Shown piece after piece: positions 1 to 6,661 of a stretch of DNA of 20,484 bases. Source of the stretch: Acholeplasmataceae bacterium. Its GTDB lineage: Bacteria > Bacillota > Negativicutes > Acidaminococcales > Acidaminococcaceae. The notes below the pieces were generated by a model. That model was not told the DNA's origin, did not search any database, and worked only from the letters and a program-made list of their open reading frames with translations. The position numbers and the translations under genes are program-made. The stretch is taken from contig JAAYIB010000092.1 in assembly GCA_012744295.1 (NCBI GenBank), positions 1-20,484 of the forward strand, given 5' to 3'. Every line of letters begins with the position of its first letter. The stretch's first letter is position 1.

Positions 1-43
1 ACTGATTACAAGTCAGTTGCTCTACCGATTGAGCTACGCCAGC
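1..43 (-). tRNA. tRNA-Thr (anticodon UGU), 5' part only
   Basis: The minus strand reads as the 5' 43 nt of a tRNA: 7-nt acceptor strand GCTGGCG, D-arm stem GCTC/GAGC, anticodon stem ACTGA/TCAGT and loop CTTGTAA. The anticodon is therefore TGT, decoding ACA threonine codons. The variable loop, T-arm and 3' acceptor strand lie beyond the left edge of the window. A consensus promoter sits just upstream. Confidence 0.93.
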
Positions 44-64
44 ACTGCATTAGTGACATAGGTT

Positions 65-93
65 AGTATATAAGAAGGCGGCAAGGTTGTCAA
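65..93 (-). promoter_or_regulatory. Promoter of tRNA-Thr
   Basis: On the minus strand a perfect -35 TTGACA (88-93) is followed by a 17-nt spacer and TATACT (65-70). The predicted transcription start is near 58, about 15 nt before the tRNA 5' end, as is common for stable RNA genes. It lies between the uppP stop and the tRNA, so the tRNA need not depend on uppP transcription. Confidence 0.8.
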
Positions 94-153
94 TACCCTT
101 TTTAGCTATTTTTGAAAAATCGTATATTTTTTACAGTTTTGCTGCTTGTCCGA

Positions 154-957
154 CTAAAGGTAAAAGTACCAGAGAGTGATGAAGGCCAACGCAATACGGT
201 AGTAGGCGAAGTTTCTCAAGCGGGAGCGGTTTAAAAATCCGATGAACCAGATAATTGAAAGATAGGCAACCGCAAATGAGACAACGAACCCTAACGCCAG
301 AACGTACAAATCTCCGACGCTGAGCTCGGAAATGTTCTTCAGCAGGTCATACAGACAGGCCGCGAACATCAGCGGTACGGCGACAATAAACGAGTATTCG
401 GCAGCAGCGCGTCTTGTCAGTCCAATCAGCAAACCTCCGCCAATCGTTGAACCCGAACGGGAAAAACCCGGCCAAAGTGAAAGGATTTGGAAGGCACCGA
501 CCAATGCTGCCTGGCGAAGCGTAATCTTATCGACGTCGTCCAGCAAATATTCCTCCATATTCTCAGTCTTCTTTTCGGCATACAAGAGCAGGAATGCTCC
601 CAGAAACAAACCGATTGCTACAGTAAATGGCGAGAAAAGATACTGTTTAATCGCGGAATGCGCAAAAAAGGCAATTCCCATAACGGGAACAATGCCGGCC
701 AAGACATGCCATGCGCTCAGTCCTTTGTCGGCACGCCAGCCTGCGGAAGTAAAAAAACGGCGAAATTTTTCTTTATATAGGAAGATAACGGATAAAATTG
801 CGCCTAATTGTATGAATATGTCGAAAACATCGGCAAGAGACCCCGTAAAACCAAGCAAGTTGCCTGCAATTATCATGTGTCCTGTAGAAGAAACAGGCAG
901 GAATTCCGTCACGCCTTCAATAATGGCAACAATCAGCGCGATAAGCATTACATCCAT
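154..957 (-). CDS. uppP: Undecaprenyl-diphosphate phosphatase (BacA/UppP family)
   Basis: This is an integral membrane enzyme that dephosphorylates undecaprenyl diphosphate to recycle the lipid carrier of peptidoglycan and other wall polymers; overexpression is known to confer bacitracin resistance. The 267-residue length is normal for the BacA family. Both family motifs are intact: EGVTEFLPVSSTGH at residues 14-27 and PGFSRSGST at about 163-171, which hold the catalytic Glu, Ser and Arg residues. Several hydrophobic membrane segments fill the rest. The ATG start follows an AAGAAGG-type ribosome binding site. It is co-directional with the Nudix gene, with a 101-nt gap that contains a possible -10 element. 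No convincing hairpin terminator is visible after the stop before the tRNA promoter. Confidence 0.96.
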   Translation of the reverse strand: MDVMLIALIVAIIEGVTEFLPVSSTGHMIIAGNLLGFTGSLADVFDIFIQLGAILSVIFLYKEKFRRFFTSAGWRADKGLSAWHVLAGIVPVMGIAFFAHSAIKQYLFSPFTVAIGLFLGAFLLLYAEKKTENMEEYLLDDVDKITLRQAALVGAFQILSLWPGFSRSGSTIGGGLLIGLTRRAAAEYSFIVAVPLMFAACLYDLLKNISELSVGDLYVLALGFVVSFAVAYLSIIWFIGFLNRSRLRNFAYYRIALAFITLWYFYL

Positions 958-999
958 GTCAAACCTTCTTTAATCGAGAATTTTTAAGCAACATATATT

Positions 1000-1028
1000 A
1001 TTATAGCCAATGACGCTGCAACAAGCCA
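1000..1028 (-). promoter_or_regulatory. Possible uppP promoter
   Basis: A perfect TATAAT lies at 1000-1005 on the minus strand, about 43 nt before the uppP ATG. At the right distance (17-nt spacer) the -35 is only TGGCTT, so the call rests mainly on the -10 and on the position between genes. Confidence 0.3.
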
Positions 1029-1058
1029 GCAGTTTTTATCAAAATGAAATTATTTCGT

Positions 1059-1577
1059 TCAGGCCTTGTTATCCCTCATCTTGTGCAGCAGGTCACTCAG
1101 GACCAGCCTGTCCGTCGGAAAGGCAAGTGGCGGCGGCGCCTCAAGTTCAAACCAGCCGATTTCACTGGCATCGTCTCCCGCTTCCAACGTACCGCCCTCA
1201 ACATCCGCCAAAAACCAGATTCCTACGGTATGCTGCCTGGGGTTGTGAAAATTGGAATAAACGGCGAATACCTCTTTTGGCTTGATTACCAGGCCTGTTT
1301 CTTCCTTGATTTCCCTGGCAAGACCATTACGCACGTCTTCATCGTATTCGAGATAACCGCAAGGTATGCACCACAAGCCCTGATACGAAATGTTCGGCGA
1401 TCGTCTGACCATCAGAATCCTGCCTTCTTCGTTAAAAACTATGGCCGCAACGCCAACAATCGGGTTCTCGTACTGAATGCGCCCGCAGTCATTGCAAACA
1501 AGCCTTTCTCTTCCGTCAAGACAACGCCTGCCCAATGCTGCGCCGCAAGCAGGACAAAAGAAAAATCTCTGCTCCAT
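1059..1577 (-). CDS. Nudix hydrolase with N-terminal zinc ribbon
   Basis: A 172-residue protein that probably hydrolyses a nucleoside diphosphate derivative (NDP-X, for example an ADP-sugar, NADH or a damaged nucleotide); the substrate cannot be read from the sequence. A four-cysteine zinc ribbon (Cys8, 11, 28, 31) comes first, as in NADH pyrophosphatase-like Nudix proteins. The Nudix box follows at about 74-96, with G, E, REIKEETG in the canonical spacing. The open frame extends upstream to a TTG at 1670, but the ATG at 1577 is preceded by a strong GAGGTGG site about 8 nt away, and the zinc ribbon begins right after it, so I chose the ATG. A terminator-like hairpin lies between pfkA and this gene, so it may be expressed by read-through. 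Confidence 0.88.
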   Translation of the reverse strand: MEQRFFFCPACGAALGRRCLDGRERLVCNDCGRIQYENPIVGVAAIVFNEEGRILMVRRSPNISYQGLWCIPCGYLEYDEDVRNGLAREIKEETGLVIKPKEVFAVYSNFHNPRQHTVGIWFLADVEGGTLEAGDDASEIGWFELEAPPPLAFPTDRLVLSDLLHKMRDNKA

Positions 1578-1604
1578 CCTATTCCACCTCAATTCGCTTC
1601 TGAG

Positions 1605-1642
1605 AAAAAAATATGCAGGAGTCCCCAAGAGGGACGCCTGCA
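1605..1642 (-). terminator. Intrinsic terminator after pfkA
   Basis: On the minus strand the arms TGCAGG-C-GTCCC and GGGAC-T-CCTGCA pair with one C/T mismatch around the loop TCTTG. The hairpin is followed by TA and seven T. It starts about 25 nt after the pfkA stop and ends about 28 nt before the Nudix start codon, so it should separate or attenuate the two genes. Confidence 0.8.
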
Positions 1643-1666
1643 AGTAACCAAATACCTGTTGCGTGG

Positions 1667-2764
1667 TCAATCCCCAAAACTCAGCCCCAGGTGACGCGCC
1701 GTACTGATAATGTCGCTGTCAAGCGGCACAAGGTGGGGTTCTGACGCAACCTTCCCTATCGGTATCGCGACTATCCTGTTGCTCTGCAGGGCAACCATTG
1801 TGTTGAAATCGCCCCTGATGCAGGCTTCAACGGCCGCGACGCCGTAGCGGGTCGAAAGCACCCTGTCGTAAGGCGTCGGGGAGCCTCCGCGCTGCAAATA
1901 TCCAAGCACCGTACAGCGAGATTCGACGCCTGCCAGCTCCTCAATCTCCCGTACCAGCTTCTCGCCGGCGCCTCCGAGGCGGACAGGTTCGAAACTGCCC
2001 TTCACTATGCGCGCAACCGAAAGCTCTCCGCCGACTGGTCTTGCACCCTCGGCAATAACTATGATGCTGAATTTCTTGTTTTGTTCCTGCCTTTGCTTGA
2101 TCTTTCTGATGACCGCTTCTATCCTGTAGGGAATTTCGGGAATCAATATACAATCCGCTCCGCCGGCAATGCCCGAATGCAAGGCAATCCAACCGGCATA
2201 GCGTCCCATAACCTCAAGAGCCATAACCCTGTGATGTGATTCCGCGGTTGTGTGCAGTCTGTCCAAGGCTTCAGTCGCCATTGCCATTGCCGTATCAAAG
2301 CCAAAGGTTCTCTCTGTGCAGGGCAAGTCGTTGTCAATGGTCTTAGGCACGCCCACTACTTTTACACCGCACTCCTTGCTCAGTTTATTGGCAATATTGA
2401 GGCTTCCGTCGCCGCCTATCACAATCAGGGCATCAAGTTCGTGACGCTTCGTATTTGCTATCACCGTTTCACGCTTGTCTTCATAAATTATTTCGCCCTC
2501 GTCGTTTTCACCTACCATAAATTTAAAAGGATTGTCACGATTGGTTGTCCCTAAAATCGTGCCGCCCCTCGGCAAAATTCCGGAGACATCGCTTAAGGAC
2601 ATTTTTTTTATTTTATCGGTTACTAATCCGTTAAAGCCGTTTTCGATGCCGTAAATCTCACAATCGTTGTTTATCGCTGTTTTAACCACGGCACGTATCA
2701 CCGCGTTAAGACCGGGACAATCGCCTCCGCCTGTCAAAACAGCAAGCCGTCTTTTACTGCTCAT
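1667..2764 (-). CDS. pfkA: 6-phosphofructokinase
   Basis: This cytoplasmic glycolytic enzyme phosphorylates fructose 6-phosphate to fructose 1,6-bisphosphate. The 365-residue protein has the full PfkA-family set: GGGDCPGLNAVIRA (12-25), GGDGS (117-121), PKTIDND (140-146, catalytic Asp) and the substrate-binding MGRYAGW (186-192). The Gly in GGDGS favours ATP over pyrophosphate as donor, whereas Lys141 in PKTIDND is the state seen in pyrophosphate-using enzymes. This Gly/Lys combination is known from group III (mixed) PFKs such as ATP-dependent actinobacterial enzymes, so ATP use is likely but not certain. The ATG has a GGGAG site in the 13-nt gap after the BrxF-like gene, suggesting one transcript. 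A terminator follows. Confidence 0.93.
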   Translation of the reverse strand: MSSKRRLAVLTGGGDCPGLNAVIRAVVKTAINNDCEIYGIENGFNGLVTDKIKKMSLSDVSGILPRGGTILGTTNRDNPFKFMVGENDEGEIIYEDKRETVIANTKRHELDALIVIGGDGSLNIANKLSKECGVKVVGVPKTIDNDLPCTERTFGFDTAMAMATEALDRLHTTAESHHRVMALEVMGRYAGWIALHSGIAGGADCILIPEIPYRIEAVIRKIKQRQEQNKKFSIIVIAEGARPVGGELSVARIVKGSFEPVRLGGAGEKLVREIEELAGVESRCTVLGYLQRGGSPTPYDRVLSTRYGVAAVEACIRGDFNTMVALQSNRIVAIPIGKVASEPHLVPLDSDIISTARHLGLSFGD

Positions 2765-2777
2765 AAAGCGCTCCCGC

Positions 2778-3239
2778 CTAATCCACGTTCCATATCTTAA
2801 ATCCTTCCGAACTCATGCGTATTGATTCCGTTCCGTCAAACTTATCATAGCAGAGGAAACCGTCCTCATAATATCCCGGCCAGGCGGCGACAATTACGAA
2901 CCTCTTGCCAAGTTTGCGCAGCAATTCGGCGATATCTATGTGAAAAACGGGAACAAACAATGTTTGCAGCCTGTCCAACAGTACAACGTCCGCATCGTAC
3001 CCTTCCAAAATCTGTCCAATCATTTCCGGGGCCTTTTCCTGGCGCAGAGCTGGCAAAAGTTCCAAAAAGTCCTCGGTAATTAATAAGCGGCAATCGACGT
3101 AATCCCACGACTTCTTAGCCGCCGCTTCACGCAGGACTCCGCTCTTACCGCTTCCAGGTTTTCCCGTAACTATCAATACTTTGCCTTCAGCCTCTTTAAG
3201 GCCTTCTACCTCTTTTACAAAATCCTCTACTTGGCTCAT
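2778..3239 (-). CDS. BrxF-like P-loop ATPase, orphan
   Basis: A small 153-residue soluble P-loop NTPase. It has a Walker A GKPGSGKS (26-33), a Walker B VVLLD (85-89), and a late conserved-looking segment AAWPGYYEDGFLCY (118-131). The overall size and the AWPG-Y-DG-L-Y segment match my memory of BrxF, the small ATPase of type 3 BREX phage-defence systems. No other BREX gene (brxC, pglX, pglZ, brxHII) is in the window, so a defence role cannot be assumed. The ATG follows a strong GAGGAGGG site. It lies 13 nt upstream of pfkA and downstream of the sigH terminator, so it probably heads a small operon with pfkA. No convincing promoter was seen. Family assignment is by recall, not by a search. Confidence 0.7.
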   Translation of the reverse strand: MSQVEDFVKEVEGLKEAEGKVLIVTGKPGSGKSGVLREAAAKKSWDYVDCRLLITEDFLELLPALRQEKAPEMIGQILEGYDADVVLLDRLQTLFVPVFHIDIAELLRKLGKRFVIVAAWPGYYEDGFLCYDKFDGTESIRMSSEGFKIWNVD

Positions 3240-3324
3240 ATTCTTCGCCCTCCTCAGTTTTTTCGTAAACAGGCTGCACGTTTTATGATGGTTTATGTAT
3301 TCGTCACTGATTTACAAAATCCTC

Positions 3325-3364
3325 TAAAAAGAAAAACATCATTTAGAAAAATCTAAATGATGTT
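3325..3364 (-). terminator. Intrinsic terminator of sigH
   Basis: A perfect 13-bp inverted repeat (3335-3347 with 3352-3364) around a 4-nt AAAA/TTTT loop lies 25 nt after the sigH stop. On the minus strand the descending arm runs into TTTTTCTTTTT. The AT-rich stem is weak per base pair but long and perfect. It closes the long yacL-to-sigH block. Confidence 0.82.
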
Positions 3365-3389
3365 ACAATCTGTTACATATCTGTCAACT

Positions 3390-4121
3390 TTACTTTTCAC
3401 CCTTATGATGGCTGCCAAACCTTTCCGAAGGATCCATAGCCATCAGTCCGCAGTACACATTTTTCAAATCGGTGCCCTCGGCACGGGAACTCAGATATTT
3501 CTCAAGTTTGCGCTTGACTCTCTGCAGGGCGTTGTCTATTGACTTGATATGCCGGTCAAGATCCACCGCTATTTCCTGATAAGACTTGCCGTCAAGATAG
3601 CTCATCAGCACCTTCCATTCCAAGTCGCTCAGAATGTTGTTCATCTTATTTTCGATGTCCAGGAATTCCTCCCTGCTTATGACCATTTCTTCGGGATTCG
3701 CGACTTTGGTACCGGAAATAACGTCCATCAGGGTACGGTCTGAATCCTCTTCGTAGATCGGCTTGTTCAGTGACACATAAGAATTCAGGGGTATATGTTT
3801 CTGGCGCGTAGCAGTCTTGATTGCGGTAATGATCTGTCTCGTTACGCAGAGCTCGGCAAAGGCCCTGAAGGATGAAAGTTTGTCATCCCGGAAGTCACGG
3901 ATAGCTTTAAACAAACCGATCATGCCTTCCTGAATGATGTCCTCCCTTTCGGCGCCGATCAGAAAATAGCTTCGTGCCTTTGCGCGGACAAAGTTCCTGT
4001 ACTTATAAAGCAGGTACTCCTGCGCCATAGGATTTTCATCAAGCTTCGCAGCCATAACGATTTCCTCATCCGTCATGTTTTCAAATGCATTATAGGGATC
4101 ATTCGTTACACCTGAGCGCAT
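3390..4121 (-). CDS. sigH: RNA polymerase sigma-H factor
   Basis: A sigma-70 family factor of the SigH/Spo0H type, which in Firmicutes drives stationary-phase, competence or early sporulation genes. Region 2 is visible at about 32-105, with EDIIQEGMIGLFKAIRDF (60-77) for core binding and -10 recognition, and region 4 helix-turn-helix at about 163-210. The position after rlmB and yacP is the classical sigH locus. At 243 residues it is longer than the roughly 218 of B. subtilis SigH; about 33 residues follow the region 4 helix, and they carry no motif I recognise. The ATG is 9 nt after GGGAGG. It has its own strong promoter in the gap after yacP and its own terminator. Whether the host sporulates cannot be read from this window. 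Confidence 0.92.
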   Translation of the reverse strand: MRSGVTNDPYNAFENMTDEEIVMAAKLDENPMAQEYLLYKYRNFVRAKARSYFLIGAEREDIIQEGMIGLFKAIRDFRDDKLSSFRAFAELCVTRQIITAIKTATRQKHIPLNSYVSLNKPIYEEDSDRTLMDVISGTKVANPEEMVISREEFLDIENKMNNILSDLEWKVLMSYLDGKSYQEIAVDLDRHIKSIDNALQRVKRKLEKYLSSRAEGTDLKNVYCGLMAMDPSERFGSHHKGEK

Positions 4122-4184
4122 ACAGCACAGCCTCCCTTTTCCAGATATTTAACATTCGAAAGCCTGCCACGTTAAGTGAGTCTA

Positions 4185-4214
4185 ATTATACAATACTCTA
4201 TTTTTGCAAGTCAA
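4185..4214 (-). promoter_or_regulatory. Promoter of sigH
   Basis: Minus-strand TTGACT (4209-4214), an 18-nt spacer and a perfect TATAAT (4185-4190) lie in the 99-nt gap between yacP and sigH. The predicted start near 4178 gives a leader of about 57 nt. The elements match the vegetative sigma-A pattern, so sigH can be transcribed apart from the upstream block. Confidence 0.7.
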
Positions 4215-4220
4215 TCGCGG

Positions 4221-4736
4221 CTATTTTTTTCTGCGCAGCAACTCCAGTTTGTCAAGCACATCCTCATTGAGTCTGCTGCCCACCTCGTTCCTCGCCTTGC
4301 CTTCCATTTCCTTCCTGCCGCGTTCCTGTATCTTCTTCCTGGCACTCTGATACTCCTCGCGGAATTCCCTGGCCGAAATGCGGTAAGCGCCGGCTCCGAG
4401 GACAAAAATCTGCTGGGCATAGTCACTCGTAACGACAAAAACCCTTTCACCTGCCCGAACCAACTCATAGGTTTTTTTCTCAATCCAGGTATCCGCGGTC
4501 TCGCCCTCAGACGTAAAAACAACGCAAATCCCGCCACGTCTTTCCTCGTGCGCCATTCCCTGCGCATCTGTGGCATCAAAGACGAGGACCACGTTCAGCC
4601 CTTTAAAAGCTCCGTATTCCGAAGTCTTTGCCAGCAAAAGCTCCCTTGCGTGTTCAAGATTCTCGACCCGCAGCTGCTTAAACTCCTGCCAGCTGTTCAA
4701 AACGTTGTAACCGTCGACCAGTAGCCACTCCCTCAT
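4221..4736 (-). CDS. yacP: NYN-domain endoribonuclease of the YacP/Rae1 family
   Basis: A 171-residue PIN-like NYN nuclease. The start WLLVDGYNVLN (residues 4-14) carries the first acidic residue and the Asn typical of the family, and VVLVFDA (49-55) and VVTSDY (100-105) supply further acidic active-site positions. B. subtilis Rae1 (YacP) is known to enter the ribosomal A site and cleave mRNA in a translation-dependent way; the same role here is inferred from family and locus. The C-terminal third is highly charged and helical. The start overlaps the rlmB stop as ATGA (4733-4736), which implies translational coupling. Confidence 0.88.
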   Translation of the reverse strand: MREWLLVDGYNVLNSWQEFKQLRVENLEHARELLLAKTSEYGAFKGLNVVLVFDATDAQGMAHEERRGGICVVFTSEGETADTWIEKKTYELVRAGERVFVVTSDYAQQIFVLGAGAYRISAREFREEYQSARKKIQERGRKEMEGKARNEVGSRLNEDVLDKLELLRRKK

Positions 4737-5479
4737 AACTGGCCGCCGCTTCTTTGTCTGAGTACTTCGTACAGCAAAATTGCACCTGCGGCAGAAGCGT
4801 TTAACGAAGAAACCCCGCCTTTCATAGGAATCCTGACCAAAAAATCACAGTTCTCCCTGACGAGCCGGCCGAGGCCTTTTCCTTCAGCGCCAAGCACAAG
4901 GGCAATCGGTCCCTGAAGGTCACATTTAAAATAGTCGGTTTCTCCCTGCATATCGGCTCCAGCCAGCCACAAACCCTTTGTCTTAAGCTCGTTCATGGTC
5001 TGTACGATGTTGCCGATGCTGACAATCGGAACGTGTTCAACCGCTCCGGCGGAAATCTTTGCCACTACGGCATTGATGGGGCAGCTTCTCCTTTTTGGCA
5101 GCAAAACACCGTGCACTCCTGCAGCGTCTGCCGTTCGGATAACCGCGCCGACATTCTGGGGGTCCTGCAATTCATCCAGCAGCAACAGGAAAGGTTCTTC
5201 ACCCTTTGCAGCCGCAATGTCGAGCACTTCATCCAGTTCGTAGAAACGAATCGGACTGACCAGAACCGCTACCCCTTGATGTCGCAAACCCTCCGACATC
5301 TTGTTCAGCTTTTCCGCCTTCACGTATTCAACTGTTACGCCCCTGTCCCTTGCCAGGTTCAGTATTTCGCCGAGACTGCCGCCTTTGCCGCCCTCCTGCA
5401 GCAAGAGCTTGTTGAGAGTACGCTCGCTGCGCAAGGCCTCAATGACTGCGTTGCGGCCAAAAATCAGATCTTCCGGCAT
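4733..5479 (-). CDS. rlmB: 23S rRNA (guanosine-2'-O-)-methyltransferase
   Basis: A SPOUT-class TrmH-family methyltransferase that uses S-adenosylmethionine to 2'-O-methylate a guanosine of 23S rRNA (G2251 in E. coli). The N-terminal substrate-binding domain begins with IFGRNAVIEAL (6-16). The C-terminal trefoil-knot motifs are LVLGAEGKGLG, a following IPMKGGVSSLNAS and a final AGAILLYEVLRQR. The 248-residue length is normal. The ATG follows AGGAGG. It overlaps thyX by 16 nt upstream and yacP by 4 nt downstream, within a tightly packed operon. A tRNA methyltransferase role for this TrmH-like protein is less likely given the locus. Confidence 0.92.
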   Translation of the reverse strand: MPEDLIFGRNAVIEALRSERTLNKLLLQEGGKGGSLGEILNLARDRGVTVEYVKAEKLNKMSEGLRHQGVAVLVSPIRFYELDEVLDIAAAKGEEPFLLLLDELQDPQNVGAVIRTADAAGVHGVLLPKRRSCPINAVVAKISAGAVEHVPIVSIGNIVQTMNELKTKGLWLAGADMQGETDYFKCDLQGPIALVLGAEGKGLGRLVRENCDFLVRIPMKGGVSSLNASAAGAILLYEVLRQRSGGQL

Positions 5480-6177
5480 AATTCCTCCTGCTCCCGTGCT
5501 GCTTTAGACTGCAAGGCTGCAAGTCTGCCGCAGGTCATTTCCCCTTCTGTACAGATTCCGTCAGTAACGCAGGAAGGCCCCGCCTTTTCAAATAAAACCG
5601 GGGCAACCAGCCTGACCTCTGTCAGCATTTTTTCCGCCAGAGCCCTTATTTCCCACTGCGCGCGCGTGCAGCAGCGCAAACGGAAGAAATTGTACAAGGA
5701 CCTGACGTTCATGGTTATCACAATTTTAGTCTCTGCCGCATTAGGAAGGATATAACGGGCGTCCTCCGCCGGAATGCCTGCCTCCGTCCATTCTGTGTAC
5801 AGCGACCTTATCTGCGCAGCCAATTCTTCAAACTTGGCTTTAGGCTCCGGCTTTGCTGCAATGGAAGGCGGCATGATTGTTTCAAAATCATGCTCCTTTA
5901 CATAGCGCTGTGACTGCTGGGAATAGGACGCTATGCGGTGACGCACAAGCTGGTGCGTCAGTACCCTCGAAACGCCTTCAACGGCAAAGGTGAAGACAAC
6001 ATGTTCCAACGTGGAAAAGTGCCCCATGTCTATGAGCTTACGGACAAGCCTGCCCGCTTGTTCGTCAGTAATGTTTTCTTCCAACTCGGCGGCACCTATC
6101 GGCGAATAGCAAAGCCTGGCGCTCATCGCAACTGTTTTTTCAGGTTCCGGCGTATAACGCAAAAGTTTTACCTGCAT
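5464..6177 (-). CDS. thyX: Flavin-dependent thymidylate synthase
   Basis: ThyX converts dUMP to dTMP using methylenetetrahydrofolate, FAD and NADPH, without producing dihydrofolate. The ThyX signature RHRIASYSQQSQRY is present in full (RHRx7S-type motif that binds dUMP and FAD), and the C-terminal part has RLRCCTRAQWEIR, typical of the family. The frame extends to a GTG at 6201, but the ATG at 6177 is preceded by AGGAGG 13 nt upstream and begins with MQVKLL, a usual ThyX start, so 237 residues is preferred. It begins 4 nt after the mrnC stop and overlaps rlmB by 16 nt, so translation is probably coupled along cysS-mrnC-thyX-rlmB-yacP. thyX is not part of the Bacillus version of this cluster. 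Confidence 0.94.
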   Translation of the reverse strand: MQVKLLRYTPEPEKTVAMSARLCYSPIGAAELEENITDEQAGRLVRKLIDMGHFSTLEHVVFTFAVEGVSRVLTHQLVRHRIASYSQQSQRYVKEHDFETIMPPSIAAKPEPKAKFEELAAQIRSLYTEWTEAGIPAEDARYILPNAAETKIVITMNVRSLYNFFRLRCCTRAQWEIRALAEKMLTEVRLVAPVLFEKAGPSCVTDGICTEGEMTCGRLAALQSKAAREQEELCRKI

Positions 6178-6181
6178 AGTG

Positions 6182-6661
6182 CTACAGCGTCCTCCTGTCA
6201 CTAATTTCTTTTCTTATGATGCCAAAAGAGTCATCAAGGATTTCGACCAGTCTTTCCTGTCTGTCCAGCAGGAACAACCAGCCGACAAGGGCCTCAAAGG
6301 CCGTTCCCTGCCTGTATTCACGTACGGTTGCGCTTTTGGGCACGGTCGACTTGGTATTGCGTCCACGTCTGACGACCGCGGCCTCCTCTTCGCTGAGAAT
6401 GGCCTCGAGCGCGTCCATTGCCCTTGCCTGCATAACTGCCGAAACCATTTTCGCGCCCAGGTCATGAATAACCCTGACCTGTCCCGAAGTCGCAAGAAGG
6501 CGTAACCTCACGTAGAGTGAAAATACAATGTCTCCGACGTAGGCGAGTAAAACGGGATGCATTTGCCTTGGATCGGGCAAAGGCGCACCTTCGGCAAAGC
6601 AAGCAGCCAGAGCCTGGTCCCTGATTAGTTTGTAATGTTCAAACTTCACTGTTTCTTCCAC
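6182..6661 (-). CDS. mrnC: Mini-ribonuclease 3
   Basis: A 159-residue RNase III catalytic domain without a double-stranded-RNA-binding domain, as in B. subtilis MrnC, which matures the ends of 23S rRNA. The motif HPVLLAYVGDIVFSLYVR (about residues 40-57) contains the catalytic Asp, and a second conserved helix, ALVGWLFLLDRQERL, lies near 123-137. The frame starts with GTG at 6661, 16 nt inside cysS; the GGGAG before it is only 4 nt away, so the in-frame GTG at 6649 is an alternative start. Position directly after cysS is the conserved Firmicutes arrangement. Confidence 0.9.
   Translation of the reverse strand: MEETVKFEHYKLIRDQALAACFAEGAPLPDPRQMHPVLLAYVGDIVFSLYVRLRLLATSGQVRVIHDLGAKMVSAVMQARAMDALEAILSEEEAAVVRRGRNTKSTVPKSATVREYRQGTAFEALVGWLFLLDRQERLVEILDDSFGIIRKEISDRRTL

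Noticed and set aside
94..153. A terminator after uppP.
   Set aside because: The region is AT-rich with only very short inverted repeats (such as ATTTTT/AAAAAT with a 1-nt loop), not a credible hairpin.
1044..1694. A 216-codon plus-strand frame opposite the Nudix gene.
   Set aside because: It is antisense to a clear Nudix/zinc-ribbon protein and shows no domain or initiation signal.
3240..3324. A promoter for the BrxF-like gene and pfkA.
   Set aside because: Only weak combinations (TTTGTA with TAAACC) were seen. A promoter is expected after the sigH terminator, but I cannot point to one.
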